Counted from the first letter of the stretch, positions 1 through 8,953 are shown. The stretch: 64,000 nucleotides of DNA from an uncultured Cohaesibacter sp. (GCF_963677725.1 NZ_OY782507.1:3321001-3385000), one strand, 5' to 3'. Notes: generated by a model not told the origin, from the sequence alone. Translations and numbers: made by a program.

Positions 1-36
1 TTGTTGCGAGCATTGCAAGTTTTGACAGGCGCTTCA
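1..36 (-). CDS. N-terminus of a secreted or lipoprotein-like protein (cut by window edge)
   Basis: Twelve codons are visible, beginning MKRLSKLAMLAT and running off the left edge. A GGAG lies 8 bases before the ATG, a good ribosome binding site. Two basic residues followed by a hydrophobic run look like the start of a signal peptide, so the product is probably exported. Nothing more can be said about its function. Confidence 0.5.
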
Positions 37-202
37 TTTTTAATTCTCCGTTTACTTTCAGATCCATCCAAATAAAATTGTAGACCAAAAAGATTTTTTC
101 TTTTTTGGACTGCGTTCTTGAATAGACAACGGGCAACGGCCTTTAAGGTTCCAACTTATATTTCAATTTTGTACAGGCCGGTTTTTTGGGTTTTATTAAG
201 CC

Positions 203-240
203 GCATCTATTTCAAGTCAGATCTGATCTGAAATAGATGC
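203..240. repeat. Perfect 12-bp inverted repeat at the 3' end of the DUF1206 gene
   Basis: GCATCTATTTCA (203-214) is exactly complementary to TGAAATAGATGC (229-240). The 14-base loop contains the palindrome TCAGATCTGA. The right arm is inside the last codons of the minus-strand gene ending at 217. No U-run follows on the minus strand, so this is not a classical intrinsic terminator. It may protect the 3' end of the mRNA or slow transcription. Confidence 0.6.
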
Positions 241-1035
241 ATCCTCCAAGTTGATTTTTCTCCAAATTGCTTCTGCGAAGGAATAGCCCGCAAACAGGAT
301 GACTCCGATCCCCAAGGCGGATAAAAACCACACGCCAAACGGCAGATATTGAACATATACCAGAGCATCTTTCACGTCCGGTGGGGCACCATCACCGCTT
401 TCAATGCCCAGAAAGCGAAAGATCATAATGGTGGCAATGATGGCAAACACGATGCCGCGCGCCGTTAAGCCCACCATGGAGATTGGGTGAATAAACGCCA
501 TGACACTGGCGTCGGCCTGAAAATGATCGGCATATTTCTGGGTGAATGCTTTCCACCAATGCGCGATGGCAATGCCAATGAAAATACAGGCCAGCACGAG
601 TGCGACATATTTCTGGCCGATAACCTGTCCCATTTGCTGTGCAAGCCCACCGGACTCGCCGCCATTATCAGACGCAAAGGCACCGATTAGAGAGGCTGAA
701 TAAAGGGCCAAACCGGAATAGGTGACAGCGCTTGAAAACAAGCCCACTCGTATGGCCAGTCCTTTTGCTGACCAACCGTGATCATCGGTGTCCAGAATAG
801 ACTGCACCAGACGCCACATAATATATCCGACCAAACCCACGATCAGGATAACGATGAGTGTCTCGCCAAGGGGCTGCTTGAGAATCTTGAGTATCGCGCC
901 TTTGGTGCCTTTGCTTTGGGCAGCACCCCAAGCGGCAAAAATCGCAAAGCCGCCCACGATCAAATAGACGACGCCGCGTGAGAAATAGCCGGCGCGCGCC
1001 AGATATTTGATCCAAGTTTGTGAATTGCTTTGCAT
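217..1035 (-). CDS. DUF1206 family integral membrane protein
   Basis: A 272-residue protein made of three similar units of two hydrophobic helices each, about six membrane segments in all. The first unit begins near residue 8 (YLARAGYFSRGVVYLIVGG) and its ARAGYFSRG-type motif recurs as LTARGIVFAI near residue 190, which is the internal repeat of the DUF1206 family. The family has no established biochemical role; it is often found among envelope or stress genes in alphaproteobacteria and actinobacteria. It lies 44 bases downstream of the PAP2 phosphatase gene on the same strand, so the two may be co-transcribed. No strong ribosome binding site precedes the ATG. A 12-bp hairpin overlaps its stop codon. 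Confidence 0.8.
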   Translation of the reverse strand: MQSNSQTWIKYLARAGYFSRGVVYLIVGGFAIFAAWGAAQSKGTKGAILKILKQPLGETLIVILIVGLVGYIMWRLVQSILDTDDHGWSAKGLAIRVGLFSSAVTYSGLALYSASLIGAFASDNGGESGGLAQQMGQVIGQKYVALVLACIFIGIAIAHWWKAFTQKYADHFQADASVMAFIHPISMVGLTARGIVFAIIATIMIFRFLGIESGDGAPPDVKDALVYVQYLPFGVWFLSALGIGVILFAGYSFAEAIWRKINLEDASISDQI

Positions 1036-1079
1036 TGCGCTGATGCTTTCTAATTAGGGCAAGGATTTTCCCGGTTTCG

Positions 1080-1862
1080 TCACGGGGCAGAATGCCCAAA
1101 TGATCCTTTGTGTTTTTTGTCTGTGGCAAACCAATTGGCCAACAGCCAACAAAAGGCAGCCCAAGCCAGTCCGAGAAACCAGCCAGCGATTACATCCGTT
1201 GGCCAGTGAACGCCGAGATAAACGCGGCTAAGGCCAATCAAAATTGCCAGAGAAAAAGCGCTGACATAGATAAACCGACGCAGCATTTTGTGATCAATGA
1301 AGCGGGCAATCATTGCCGCTATACTCAACCAGAAAATCATCGATATCATCGCATGGGCGCTGGGGAAGCTGGCAGTAAAGGTACGATCCAGATGGGTCAT
1401 AAAGTCCGGCCGAGCGCGATCAAACAGGAGTTTGAGGCCATGGGACACGATCGTCCCGCTGACCAATGTCGCCAGCAGGATTAACGCTGCGCCCCGCCGT
1501 TTCGTGATGAAAAACCCGATCAGCACCAACAAAGCCACCAAGGTCAAAACCGTGCCGCCGCCCAACGCAGTGAGTTCAAGGAATATTTCTTCAACCCATG
1601 CGGGGCCCAACGGGCTGGGCGGTGGTCCCTGCTCGACAAAGAAGCTCATAACCGTCTGATCAAACGCGATTGTGGCGTCTGTTGATACCAGATAGGCAAT
1701 AGCAGCAAATCCGAGCAACCCCGTGATGAGCACTCCCCAAACAAGAGTGTTCATCATCTTCAAATTGCCATGTTCCTTTTCATCACGGATGTGTGGTGAA
1801 GATGGCCCCGATGAGGGGGAGGAAGGCGAGGGCATTTGCGAAACTGGGTGCGGATTCTGCAT
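1080..1862 (-). CDS. PAP2-family membrane-associated phosphatase
   Basis: A 260-residue protein with all three PAP2 signature motifs: KLLFDRARP (K-x6-RP), SFPSAHA (PSGH-type with catalytic His) and SRVYLGVHWPTD (SR-x5-H-x3-D). The family removes phosphate from lipid phosphates such as phosphatidate or undecaprenyl diphosphate at the outer face of the inner membrane. About five or six hydrophobic segments follow a Ser/Pro-rich N-terminal stretch of roughly 35 residues. That stretch is unusual and could be non-native, because no strong ribosome binding site marks the annotated ATG; a downstream Met-Met near residue 36 is the alternative start. Which lipid it acts on cannot be told from sequence. 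Confidence 0.88.
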   Translation of the reverse strand: MQNPHPVSQMPSPSSPSSGPSSPHIRDEKEHGNLKMMNTLVWGVLITGLLGFAAIAYLVSTDATIAFDQTVMSFFVEQGPPPSPLGPAWVEEIFLELTALGGGTVLTLVALLVLIGFFITKRRGAALILLATLVSGTIVSHGLKLLFDRARPDFMTHLDRTFTASFPSAHAMISMIFWLSIAAMIARFIDHKMLRRFIYVSAFSLAILIGLSRVYLGVHWPTDVIAGWFLGLAWAAFCWLLANWFATDKKHKGSFGHSAP

Positions 1863-1951
1863 ATATTGAAACCATGGATAGGGTCAGGAATTGTTGGAAA
1901 TGCGCTCGCCTTGGTGATCAGATCCCTGGAGGCGATGTCGACTGGACAGGC

Positions 1952-2227
1952 TTATGAGTTGTCCGAAGACCTGTTGCCTTTGCCCAGATCCCGCTCGGCG
2001 CGTACGTCTTTGTCGAGCTTTTCAAAGCTCTCGATGACGCCATCGGTTTCTTGCTTGACGTCGGGAACGGCGTGGCGCTGGTTGCGAACCTGCGCTTGGT
2101 CATTTCCCTGAAGCTGGTTGTTGCCCATTTTGTCCTGCGCAATATCAGCCTCGGTCAAGGCGTCACCGTCTTTGTTTTTCGAGGGAGTGTTTTGCTCTGC
2201 AGCTGATTTCTTTTCGTTGCTAGGCAT
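1952..2227 (-). CDS. Small hydrophilic protein, 91 residues, unknown function
   Basis: The start chosen is MPSNEKKSAAE, because a strong AAGGAG sits 7 bases upstream; the open frame extends further but without a ribosome binding site. The protein has no hydrophobic segment and is rich in Asp, Gln, Asn, Lys and Glu, suggesting an extended or disordered soluble protein, possibly stress related. I recognise no domain. It lies between the ExoD-like gene and the PAP2 gene on the same strand. Confidence 0.65.
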   Translation of the reverse strand: MPSNEKKSAAEQNTPSKNKDGDALTEADIAQDKMGNNQLQGNDQAQVRNQRHAVPDVKQETDGVIESFEKLDKDVRAERDLGKGNRSSDNS

Positions 2228-2348
2228 GTCGGTCTCCTTTCGTTCATATAAGGTAAAACGAAACAGGAGCGAGATTGGTTCCAAGAAGGACATATGAGTG
2301 CCGTCATCCCGACGCCCAAAAGAATGATTCCATGAGCCTTTTGTCGCT

Positions 2349-2924
2349 CTAGGCGAACCAGAGCATTGCGCTTGCAACCGCACCAATGCAACTCGTTATA
2401 ATCAGCACAAGGCCATCACGCGCTGCCAGTGCAAATCCGATGATCGAAAGGGCAATGGATGGGATAAACACCCCGCCAGGTACCAGAGCCAAGGGGAACA
2501 GGCTCAGTGCAAAGGCCGCGATCAGGATGGCCGTCAAAATAGCCCATGGAGATTGCGTCATAAAGGTGAGCCGTTCCGAGAAGAGAAAGTTCAATTTGCT
2601 GATATAGGGTCTGATTTTCTCAATGGCTGACCTGACACGATTGCCGTCAACGCCACGCGATTTTATGAATTTGGGCATGGATGGTGGAGAATCTCTTAGC
2701 GCATATTGCCCGGCCAATAACAGGAATAGAAGCCCCAGAAACAGACTGGCACCCGGAATTGCGCCAATGGGAGATGTCGATACCAACCCCAGAACTGCAA
2801 TGATCGGACCATGGGCGCGCCGACCAAACGCATCGAGAAGATCGCCGATAGTGAACGTCTCTTCGTTGTCCGCCTTCTCTTCGATGGTATCGAGGATGTC
2901 GGATATCAAAGCGTTATAACTCAA
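2349..2924 (-). CDS. ExoD-family membrane protein
   Basis: A 191-residue protein beginning at TTG, with GGAG 7 bases upstream supporting that rare start. Residues 1-40 are soluble (IGDLLDAFGRRAHGP is a typical ExoD segment). Hydrophobic helices follow around residues 40-75, 125-165 and 170-190. ExoD was described in Sinorhizobium as affecting exopolysaccharide synthesis and alkali tolerance; the molecular role of the family is still unclear. It lies among other minus-strand envelope genes, 80 bases downstream of the AI-2E-like permease gene. Confidence 0.85.
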   Translation of the reverse strand: MSYNALISDILDTIEEKADNEETFTIGDLLDAFGRRAHGPIIAVLGLVSTSPIGAIPGASLFLGLLFLLLAGQYALRDSPPSMPKFIKSRGVDGNRVRSAIEKIRPYISKLNFLFSERLTFMTQSPWAILTAILIAAFALSLFPLALVPGGVFIPSIALSIIGFALAARDGLVLIITSCIGAVASAMLWFA

Positions 2925-3004
2925 GGGCTTGCTCCGTCATTTTGATAGGCAGTCCGGTTTGCAAGGCATCCGCGATGGTCCCAAATGGGCCTTTTGCCCA
3001 AATG

Positions 3005-4108
3005 TCATGAGGGTTTGGGAACTGCGGGGCCTTGTCTGGCGGGGCCCACGGATGACAGTTCTGCATTCTGCACGAACAACGTGATCATCATGAGGATCGG
3101 CACTGCGATGAAACCTCCCACGGGCCCCCACAGCCATATCCAGAATACCAGCGAGAAAAAGATCACAAATGGATTGAGTGTCATCACGCGACCCAAAACC
3201 ATGGGCGTGAGAAACTGGGCTTCGAGAAAGTTGATAAACAGGTAGGTCGCAGCAGGTGTCACAATGCCGGAGAAATCCGTTGAAACTGCCAAGCCCACAG
3301 CAAGCATAATAAAGGTCATAATGGCGGGGCCAATATAGATGACAAAGTTCAACACTCCTGCCAGCAGTCCCCACAGGATGGGGGAGGGAACATCCATAAC
3401 CCAAAGGGCGCCTGAAACCACGAATGCCAACGTTATGTTGATCAATGTGATATGCAGCATATAGGAAGAAATCTGTTTCTCGATTTTGACCAGAACGCGC
3501 GCGAGCTTTATACGGCGTCTGCCTTTCTTGAGCTGCGCCAGAATTGTTCGACGCAATCCGTTGCGCGTGGCTATGAAAAAGAAAAGGCAGGCCAGGAACA
3601 AAATGATCTGCGCGGCCAAGGACGGTGCGAGAAATGCCACCTGAGCGACTGTATTGGTTTCGGACACATTGACCGTTACGTCGGAAACTGCCGCGCCGGT
3701 CATCGCGTTTAACTGCTCTTGCAGGCTGGTCACAGAGGCCAAAAAGCCTTTCCAGTCCGCCAGTTCAGCTTGCAGGCGCAACCAGATCTGGGGTAGGCGG
3801 TCCAACCATTCAGAAAGCGGGACGGCAAAACCGACCAGAGCGATTGCGATCGCGGTCAGAAAGAATGCCACCATCAGCATCGCGGATAACCAGGCTGGAA
3901 TCCCAATGGATTCGATCCGGTCAGCCATTGGCCCTAATACCAATCCCACGATGACTGCCAAGAACAGAGGCGAGAGTATCGCTTTTGCCAAATGCAAAAC
4001 CACGATCAGCAGGACGATAGCCATAAAGATAAGCGAGATAAATGCGCACCTCTTTAAAATGAATTCGACCCTTGGATCGTACGGGTTCTGAGATCGCATT
4101 CTCGACAT
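3005..4108 (-). CDS. AI-2E family (PerM/TqsA-like) membrane transporter
   Basis: A 367-residue protein of usual length for the family. It has paired hydrophobic helices at about residues 25-90, a soluble segment at 100-160 and a block of helices from 165 to 350. The C-terminal half contains the family-typical run around PILWGLLAGVLNFVIYIGP and GPVGGFIAVPILM. Family members have been linked to export of autoinducer-2 or to Na+/H+ exchange, so the substrate cannot be assigned. The start at MSRMRSQNP has no strong ribosome binding site; a second Met three codons later is possible. It is probably the first gene of the minus-strand run that includes the ExoD-like gene. Confidence 0.85.
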   Translation of the reverse strand: MSRMRSQNPYDPRVEFILKRCAFISLIFMAIVLLIVVLHLAKAILSPLFLAVIVGLVLGPMADRIESIGIPAWLSAMLMVAFFLTAIAIALVGFAVPLSEWLDRLPQIWLRLQAELADWKGFLASVTSLQEQLNAMTGAAVSDVTVNVSETNTVAQVAFLAPSLAAQIILFLACLFFFIATRNGLRRTILAQLKKGRRRIKLARVLVKIEKQISSYMLHITLINITLAFVVSGALWVMDVPSPILWGLLAGVLNFVIYIGPAIMTFIMLAVGLAVSTDFSGIVTPAATYLFINFLEAQFLTPMVLGRVMTLNPFVIFFSLVFWIWLWGPVGGFIAVPILMMITLFVQNAELSSVGPARQGPAVPKPS

Positions 4109-4672
4109 ATAAGTGCTCGCTGATTTTTAAGAGAAATTATAAAGGTCAACGTGCAGGTGAGGGTCTTTGTTCCTTTCCAAATCAGGACAGTTTTCCAAGA
4201 TGTCCGCGTCTCAAGGCTGTGCATGGGGTTTTGACAAAGCGTCTTGGAAGAATAAAAGCCAGCCGATCTTGTTGGCGCAAGAATGGATAGCTTTCAAAAA
4301 TGCACTTGATTGGTTGGATGTCGGCCCAGATCGCAAATCAGCGTTTGGTGTTGCGATGGGCTCTCGTCCCTCTTGCGCGATCACGGGTTCCTTTGTCCTT
4401 ATATATAAAGAGACATCGGCGTGAAGAGATCGAGCATGCAGGCTTCTTAGTGAGGAATACTTCTTGCCGACTGCGATCCTATCGGGCGTTTCATCAATGT
4501 GAATGGTCGGGAAAAACAAATCATTCGAACCGTCCGGGCGAATAGATTCCAACTTTCAACGAGAAAGTCTGGAACCCATCCGCCTCTGCGACGTTGATTA
4601 GACAACAGCACGTGAGGTTCGAAGGTCGCGTGCAGTTCGAAGTCTAATTGTGCAACATAAGGAGCATGCCAA
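4109..4672. other. 564-bp intergenic region, no gene recognised
   Basis: This separates the minus-strand AI-2E-like gene from the plus-strand PRC-barrel gene, so it must hold divergent promoters. Short open frames on both strands have no convincing start signal or recognisable protein. I could not fix a promoter with confidence. Confidence 0.5.
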
Positions 4673-5611
4673 ATGAAACGCATTCTTGCAACCACCGCCA
4701 TGACACTTCTTCTCTCTACGGCTGCGATGGCAGACGATCATATGTCCAGCTTTAAAACCTATGAAGAGCAAAGCGTAAATGACATTTATGCTTCGGACTT
4801 CATTGGTATGCGCGTTTACGCCGCTGAAAAAGATTATGACTCATTTGACGAGAATGCCGCTGTTGATGCAGGCGCGGAAAAAGAATGGGATGATATCGGT
4901 GAAGTCAACGACATCATTCTGAACCGCGATGGCAGCGTGAAAGCCGTTATTCTCGGTGTTGGCGGCTTCTTGGGTATTGGCGAGAAAGACGTTTCCGTTG
5001 ATATGAGCAGCATCAAGATGGTCAACGAAAAAGACGACGAAGGCGACTTCTTCCTTGTTGTCAATGCCAACAAGCAGTCTTTGACCGACGCTCCGAGCTT
5101 TGAGCGTATGATGGATAATGCCAAGGAAGAAATGGATGCTGCCGGCACCAAAGTCAAAAACTATGCGGATGGCGCTGCCAAGGATCTCTCCAAGACCATG
5201 TCAGATGCCAAGGACAGTATCACAAAGACGGCTAAAGAAACCAAGGATGGCATGGCCAAAACCATGGATGAAACTCAGCGTCAGATGTTTGGTGTTCCAA
5301 GCGTTGAGCGTGAAGGCTGGAAGACCGTTGTATCTACCGAGCTGACCGCTGATGATCTGACCGGTGCCCGTATTTACAGTGTGAAAGATGAAGATATCGG
5401 TGAAATCGATAAGCTTCTGGTCAACACTGACGGTAAGATCGAAAAGGCCGTTCTTGACATTGGTGGCTTCTTGGGTATCGGCGAGCACCGTATTGCCGTG
5501 ACCATGGGTGAGCTGAAAATCCTGCGCGATGACAATGGTGGCGGTGTGCGCGTTTACATCGACGCAACGCAGGAAGAGCTGGAAAAGCAGCCAGAATATA
5601 AAGGTTCGTAA
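4673..5611 (+). CDS. Exported protein with two PRC-barrel domains
   Basis: A 312-residue protein with a Sec signal peptide (cleavage after about residue 20, ...TAAMA/DDHM). A first PRC-barrel lies at about residues 32-118 and a second at about 215-300. Each carries the same core, VGGFLGIGEKDVSV and IGGFLGIGEHRIAV, so the gene arose by internal duplication. Between them is a Lys/Thr/Asp-rich helical linker (about 125-205) with SxTKTAKETKDG-like repeats resembling a late-embryogenesis type segment. Periplasmic PRC-barrel proteins are common in alphaproteobacteria and are often stress induced; their ligand is unknown. AAGGAG lies 8 bases before the ATG and a strong terminator follows, so it is a single-gene transcript. 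Confidence 0.88.
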   Translation: MKRILATTAMTLLLSTAAMADDHMSSFKTYEEQSVNDIYASDFIGMRVYAAEKDYDSFDENAAVDAGAEKEWDDIGEVNDIILNRDGSVKAVILGVGGFLGIGEKDVSVDMSSIKMVNEKDDEGDFFLVVNANKQSLTDAPSFERMMDNAKEEMDAAGTKVKNYADGAAKDLSKTMSDAKDSITKTAKETKDGMAKTMDETQRQMFGVPSVEREGWKTVVSTELTADDLTGARIYSVKDEDIGEIDKLLVNTDGKIEKAVLDIGGFLGIGEHRIAVTMGELKILRDDNGGGVRVYIDATQEELEKQPEYKGS

Positions 5612-5660
5612 GATCTGAGACGAATAGTGCGACACTAAAAACGTTTCTGATTTCTTCAAG

Positions 5661-5694
5661 AAATGCATCCCGCCTAACTCGGCGGGGTGCATTT
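5661..5694 (+). terminator. Rho-independent terminator of the PRC-barrel gene
   Basis: A 14-bp stem (AAATGCATCCCGCC at 5661-5674 paired with 5681-5694, one G-U pair), a 6-base loop TAACTC, and a run of six T from 5692. It lies 50 bases after the stop codon. Confidence 0.9.
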
Positions 5695-5700
5695 TTTATT

Positions 5701-6319
5701 TAGAGCTTGATGATTTCACTCGTCGAGGGGCGCCTGTATTTCTGGTCTCCCGGACATAAGGTTCGATAAATGTCGAGTGAAACAAACGCGGATAAAATCT
5801 ATTGAGGTATGCTGGGATGTTCGGCCGAAATCAAAATACTGGCCGTTATGGTGAAGTCTGATGCTTTCCGGGCCAGCGTGCGTGCTGGTCCAAGGCTGCG
5901 ATAGAGAGACAATGCGGGCATGGCTTATATTCACATCTGAGCCAAAGGCATTCACCACAGGTTCAGCTCGGCCAGCCGCTGCGGGGCTATCCTCAGAAAG
6001 CCAATGAAGAGCAATTGCCTCAATAGGTGATCAGGTGCTGTGAGATGTGCGCGTCTGTCGTCTGTTTGCGGCGGCTGCGTCCTGTATATTCAACGAAAAG
6101 GAGGGGGAATTGCTGTTGAGGGGAAGGGACACTATGCAAGGAGGAGCTTGACGACAACCGTACGTCAAGCCGCTAGAGCCTCGTGGAGCATCTGTTTTTG
6201 GAATGTCGCAATGGAAAAAGGGCGGTCACTCACGCCTGCTGCAAGTGGTGAGAAGGCATATATGACGTCTGGCCGATGCTGCTGGGCTTTCGGCCTTAAA
6301 TGGATTATCGCTGACGCAG
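5701..6319. other. About 620-bp intergenic region, no gene recognised
   Basis: This lies between a plus-strand terminator and the 3' end of the BrkB-like gene. Two open frames (5716-5958 minus, 6040-6345 plus) show no family resemblance, no plausible ribosome binding site and odd residue composition. It may be eroded sequence. Confidence 0.5.
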
Positions 6320-7282
6320 CTATTTGGCAGCTTTGGCCTCTATGATGGATTCTCCCAAAGTGTCTGCCTTGGTTGCCCCGCGTGACCCCATTGGTTTATC
6401 AGGGCCTATTGTTGAGTCCAATTTGGTTTGCGCCTCGATCTCGGCGTTAAATTCAGCACCCATCAAGATGATAAAGGTCGAAATCCATAACCACATCAGC
6501 AGGATGATTGCCCCAGCCATACTTCCAAATGTTTCATTGTAGCTGCCGAAATTGGAAACATAGATCGAGAAGCCGATTGATGCGATCAACCAAAGGACGC
6601 AAGCGGTCACCGCCCCCGTCGTCAGCCATTGCCATTTGGCTTCGGTGCGTGATGGGCCAAATCTGTAAATGATGGATAAGCCTGTGACGACCAATATGGC
6701 CATCAGGATCCAGCTCGCGGTAGAAAAAAGGCCTTCTATCCAGCCCGGAATTGCCAAGATGTTAAAAAGGGCAGGCAGGGCAATCGCGGCGGTTACTGCG
6801 AAAACAAAACCGATGACCATAATGAGCGTCAAGATCAGCGTAACCAGAATGACTTTAAAAAAACCGCGTTTTTCCTTCTCGTCATAGGCCACGTTCAAGC
6901 CTTGAACCAGGCTGGCCATGCCGCGCGAGGCAGAATAGAGCGACAAGCTCAATCCCAGAACCAGCGCCAGTCCCAAGCCGCCCTGCTGTGACCCTGCCAC
7001 AGATTTGGCTTGGTTGAGGATGATGTCGGCAGCATCTTTGGGAACGAAATTGGTGATCAATTGAAGTTTGCGGGCGACTTCCACGGGCTCCACGACAAGG
7101 CCTGCGATTGCCATCAGGGCTGTGATCGCTGGAAAGATTGCCAACAAAGTATAAAAGGCGACGCCCGCTGAAATGAGGCTTATGCGATCTTCGATCAGTT
7201 CATTCTTGACCCTGAACAGTATGTCTTTCCATCCTGAAAAGGGAATTTGAACCGGATTTTTCGCTTCGCGACCTCTTGGCAT
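6320..7282 (-). CDS. YihY/BrkB-family inner membrane protein
   Basis: A 320-residue protein with the YihY/BrkB pattern: an N-terminal amphipathic segment (WKDILFRVKNELIEDRISLISAG), then about six membrane helices to residue 270. The family core YTLLAIFPAITALMAIAGL is at residues 46-64, and GAIILLMWLWISTFIILMGAEFNAE closes the last helix pair (about 253-277; quoted here in two parts by position). The C-terminal 45 residues are hydrophilic. The family was once called ribonuclease BN in error; it is now regarded as an envelope protein of unclear, possibly transport, function. The neighbouring 22-residue membrane peptide gene lies upstream on the same strand. Confidence 0.85.
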   Translation of the reverse strand: MPRGREAKNPVQIPFSGWKDILFRVKNELIEDRISLISAGVAFYTLLAIFPAITALMAIAGLVVEPVEVARKLQLITNFVPKDAADIILNQAKSVAGSQQGGLGLALVLGLSLSLYSASRGMASLVQGLNVAYDEKEKRGFFKVILVTLILTLIMVIGFVFAVTAAIALPALFNILAIPGWIEGLFSTASWILMAILVVTGLSIIYRFGPSRTEAKWQWLTTGAVTACVLWLIASIGFSIYVSNFGSYNETFGSMAGAIILLMWLWISTFIILMGAEFNAEIEAQTKLDSTIGPDKPMGSRGATKADTLGESIIEAKAAK

Positions 7283-7315
7283 CTGGTGGTTTTTCCTGAT
7301 CGTCGTGATGCTTGC

Positions 7316-7367
7316 AATGGCGCTTTGAAAACAAACCGCGTCATCGGTTTATTTTCAAAGCGCCATT
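7316..7367. repeat. Long near-perfect inverted repeat upstream of the BrkB-like gene
   Basis: Positions 7316-7331 (AATGGCGCTTTGAAAA) pair perfectly with 7352-7367. Inside, AAACCG (7333-7338) pairs with CGGTTT (7345-7350), giving an extended stem of 22 bp with a single C/A mismatch and a 6-base loop. T-rich sequence follows on the plus strand, but no gene is transcribed towards it from the left. On the minus strand it lies in the 5' leader of the BrkB-like gene. Confidence 0.75.
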
Positions 7368-7506
7368 TTTCAGTATTTTAATTGCATTCTGGTGAACGGC
7401 TGTCCCAGAGAATTGCTCTATACAAGCGCGATCGGTGTGATCATTCAAGCCTTAAGGCAGGCATGACTATCTAACCGATAAAAATCGTTTATTGGAGAGC
7501 TATAGA

Positions 7507-7575
7507 TCACGTAACGAAATTCAGGATCGCAAGGACGATGACAACGAGACCTACAATGTAAATGATATTATGCAT
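7507..7575 (-). CDS. 22-residue hydrophobic membrane peptide
   Basis: A very short gene with a strong start: AGGAG lies 7 bases before the ATG. The product begins MHNIIYIVGLVVIVLAIL and ends NFVT. It is almost entirely one hydrophobic helix, as in the tiny single-span proteins found in many Hyphomicrobiales genomes. Function is unknown; such peptides often bind larger membrane proteins or are stress induced. It lies upstream of the BrkB-like gene on the same strand, separated by a long inverted repeat. The case rests on the ribosome binding site, the clean transmembrane composition and family-like form. Confidence 0.6.
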   Translation of the reverse strand: MHNIIYIVGLVVIVLAILNFVT

Positions 7576-8053
7576 GAAATGCTCCTACATGTTGAATATG
7601 GTGCTTACCTATTCAACGATAGACATTGCATTTTGTTCCTATCTTTGTGGTGACTTTCGGTTTTGCTACTCCCCATAACGGTGAGTTTTGAAATCATTTC
7701 AAGCGGTTGTTTTGTTTTCTGTGCACCCTGTTTTTCTGCCGCTTTTTCGGGAATCTCCGTGTTGAGGGAGTGATCAAAGATGTCGGCAAGTCCCATTGAT
7801 GCGCATCTTGGCGCGACATGACCGTGCGATCTGCCCGGTCTCACAGTCTTCTGCCTGCTTGGATTGCGTTCATGCATCGGATTTGGGGAACTATTGAACC
7901 TCATTGCCGTTATAATGTTAGATGCTTGCAATATTGGTTTGGGGCTGCAATCAGCCTTGAAAAAGGCGCTGAGGGTGACACATTTGGATGCCCGCGCAAC
8001 AGATTGTTCGATCCCCCTGCTTGAAATCTGGCAAGCCAACCAAGGAGGATGAA
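7576..8053. other. 478-bp region between divergent genes, no further gene recognised
   Basis: This holds the promoters of the minus-strand 22-residue peptide gene and the plus-strand hydrolase gene. A 144-codon minus-strand frame (7605-8039) crosses the start of the hydrolase gene and has no family resemblance, so it is not called. Confidence 0.5.
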
Positions 8054-8953
8054 TTGGCCCTTTCTAAAACGAGCCCTTCCCGTGGCAGTACCTCGCCTGA
8101 GGTCTTCGGATTTTACGATGAAGATACCGGGGGAATTCAGTATTTGGTTGCCGACCCTCAAACCCGCAAAGCAGCGTTGATCGACGGGATCATGACATTT
8201 GATGCTGAAAGCGCCTCGACGAGCAGCGATGGTATCGAGGCGATTTTGCGGTTTGCCCAGAGTGAGGGTTTGGAAATTGACTGGATATTGGACACCCATC
8301 CACATGCTGATCACTTGATGGCGTCATCTTACCTCAAGGATCGGTTGAAGGTGCCGAACGCAATCGGAGCGAAAGTCAAAGAAATCGCCGAGCTGTGGCG
8401 CGACTATTACAACATGCCGGATGCGTTTGATCCTGAAAGCTGTTTCGATCATTTGTTCGAAGATGGAGACACATTCAAGATTGGCAACTTGCCGGTAAGG
8501 GTCATGCTCTCACCGGGGCATACTCTTGGATCCATCACCTATATTGTCGGCGACGATGCCGCCTTTGTGCATGATACATTTATGCATACAGATGTTGGAA
8601 CCTCGCGTGCCGATTTTCCCGGAGGCACGGCAGACCAGCTCTATGACTCCTTGCAGGATATCCTGAAATTGCCCGATGAAACACGCCTCTTCATTGGCCA
8701 CGATTATGGAACCGACGATCGGACACTTCCAGCCTGGGAATCGAGTGTGGCCGAGCAACGCCGGCACAATGCGCACATTGGTGGTGGTGTGAAGCAGGCG
8801 GACTATGTGGAGATGCGACAAGAGCGGGATGAAACGCTAACGCTTCCTGACCGCATGCTGCATGTCATCCAAATGAATCTTCGTGCAGGCCAGCTTCCGC
8901 CTGCAGAAAATGATGGCAATCATTACCTCAAAATACCGCTAAACCGTTTCTGA
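8054..8953 (+). CDS. MBL-fold hydrolase, persulfide dioxygenase-like
   Basis: A 299-residue metallo-beta-lactamase-fold protein with the HPHADH metal motif, a following GHT His (LSPGHTLGS), the bridging Asp (VHDTF) and a late His (GHDYG). The compact form and the sequence GFYDEDTGGIQYLVAD at the N-terminus resemble the ETHE1/Blh group, which oxidises glutathione persulfide to sulfite using one iron bound by two His and one Asp. The start is taken as TTG at 8054 because AAGGAGG lies 5 bases upstream; an ATG 22 codons earlier lacks such a site. It stands alone, without the rhodanese or BigR regulator often seen next to it, so glyoxalase II-like activity remains possible. Confidence 0.82.
   Translation: MALSKTSPSRGSTSPEVFGFYDEDTGGIQYLVADPQTRKAALIDGIMTFDAESASTSSDGIEAILRFAQSEGLEIDWILDTHPHADHLMASSYLKDRLKVPNAIGAKVKEIAELWRDYYNMPDAFDPESCFDHLFEDGDTFKIGNLPVRVMLSPGHTLGSITYIVGDDAAFVHDTFMHTDVGTSRADFPGGTADQLYDSLQDILKLPDETRLFIGHDYGTDDRTLPAWESSVAEQRRHNAHIGGGVKQADYVEMRQERDETLTLPDRMLHVIQMNLRAGQLPPAENDGNHYLKIPLNRF

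Noticed and set aside
4211-4552. 113-codon minus-strand frame in the 4.1-4.6 kb gap
   Set aside because: No ribosome binding site, no family resemblance, mixed composition.
5716-6345. Two small frames in the 5.7-6.3 kb gap
   Set aside because: Composition and start signals are unconvincing; the region lies beyond a strong terminator.
7316-7367. Reading the long inverted repeat as an intrinsic terminator
   Set aside because: On the minus strand, where the genes are, no T-run follows; on the plus strand no gene is transcribed into it.
7605-8039. 144-codon minus-strand frame
   Set aside because: It overlaps the start of the persulfide-dioxygenase-like gene, has no ribosome binding site and no recognisable fold.
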